Assembly (NCBI GenBank): GCA_021816545.1
Contig: JAKAXP010000132.1
Coordinates: forward strand, 1-6,415
DNA from: Bacteroidota bacterium
GTDB taxonomy: Bacteria > Bacteroidota > Bacteroidia > Bacteroidales > VadinHA17
Length of the DNA: 6,415 nucleotides
Reading direction: 5' to 3'
Shown: positions 6,379-6,415 of the stretch, in pieces
How the letters are laid out: every line of letters starts with the position of its first letter
Position numbering within the stretch: position 1 is the stretch's first letter
The notes under the pieces: generated by a model
Told to the model about the DNA's origin: nothing
Database searches by the model: none
What the model saw: only the letters and a program-made list of their open reading frames with translations
Made by a program: the position numbers and the translations under genes

Positions 6379-6415
6379 ATGGGCGAATTATTGAAGGTCA
6401 TAAGTTCCAAGACTT
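6379..6415 (+). CDS. Possible start of a further gene, truncated by the window end
   Basis: An ATG at 6379 opens a frame that runs to the window edge (MGELLKVISSKT). An in-frame TAA stands at 6364-6366, so 6379 is the first ATG available. The frame has the same orientation as all upstream genes and lies behind a weak promoter-like sequence. Twelve codons are too few to recognise a family or to be sure it is coding; I assign no function. Confidence 0.4.
   Translation, partial: MGELLKVISSKT

Noticed and set aside
1..6415. A hidden novel defence, mobile or biosynthetic system
   Set aside because: Every sizeable stretch is taken up by recognisable housekeeping or envelope genes and the spacers are short; no integrase, transposase, toxin-antitoxin pair or unknown gene cluster is present.

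Overview
The window is a compact stretch of ordinary chromosome, almost certainly from a member of the Bacteroidota (order Bacteroidales or close), of moderately high GC for that group. Three things point there. The tail of a type III glutamine synthetase and a multidomain TPR / PD40-propeller / carboxypeptidase-regulatory-like / OmpA protein are both characteristic of the phylum. The gene order purM-like, prfA, pyrF is one I recall from Bacteroides relatives. Two upstream regions carry exact matches to the Bacteroidota -7 promoter box TAnnTTTG, and Shine-Dalgarno motifs are absent or weak before every gene. All genes are on the + strand.

Layout: bases 1-788 are the 3' end of glnN (type III glutamine synthetase). 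A 206-bp or longer gap follows, with a strong intrinsic terminator (826-862), a second weaker terminator-like hairpin (889-912) and a promoter box (976-983). A 658-codon OmpA-family envelope gene (1007-2983) comes next. It is followed after only 23 bp by a PurM-like AIR synthase gene (3007-4176). A 170-bp spacer (4177-4346) holds a perfect inverted repeat, several short repeated words and a good promoter (4295-4325) for prfA (release factor 1, 4347-5432). pyrF (OMP decarboxylase, 5444-6271) follows 11 bp later and must be read as part of the same transcript. The pyrF stop codon lies inside a four-copy 8-bp tandem repeat (6263-6294). The last 37 bases may be the start of another gene.

Functionally this is housekeeping: nitrogen assimilation (glnN), cell envelope and peptidoglycan anchoring, possibly type IX secretion (OmpA-family protein), purine synthesis (purM-like), translation termination (prfA) and pyrimidine synthesis (pyrF). 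Likely transcription units are glnN ending at 862, ompA-purM, and prfA-pyrF. I see no mobile element, CRISPR array, RNA gene, defence system or biosynthetic cluster, and nothing that supports an undescribed system. The points most worth a second look are the repeats in the two spacers, the PorE-like domain order of the OmpA protein, and the enlarged, divergent PurM-like enzyme.
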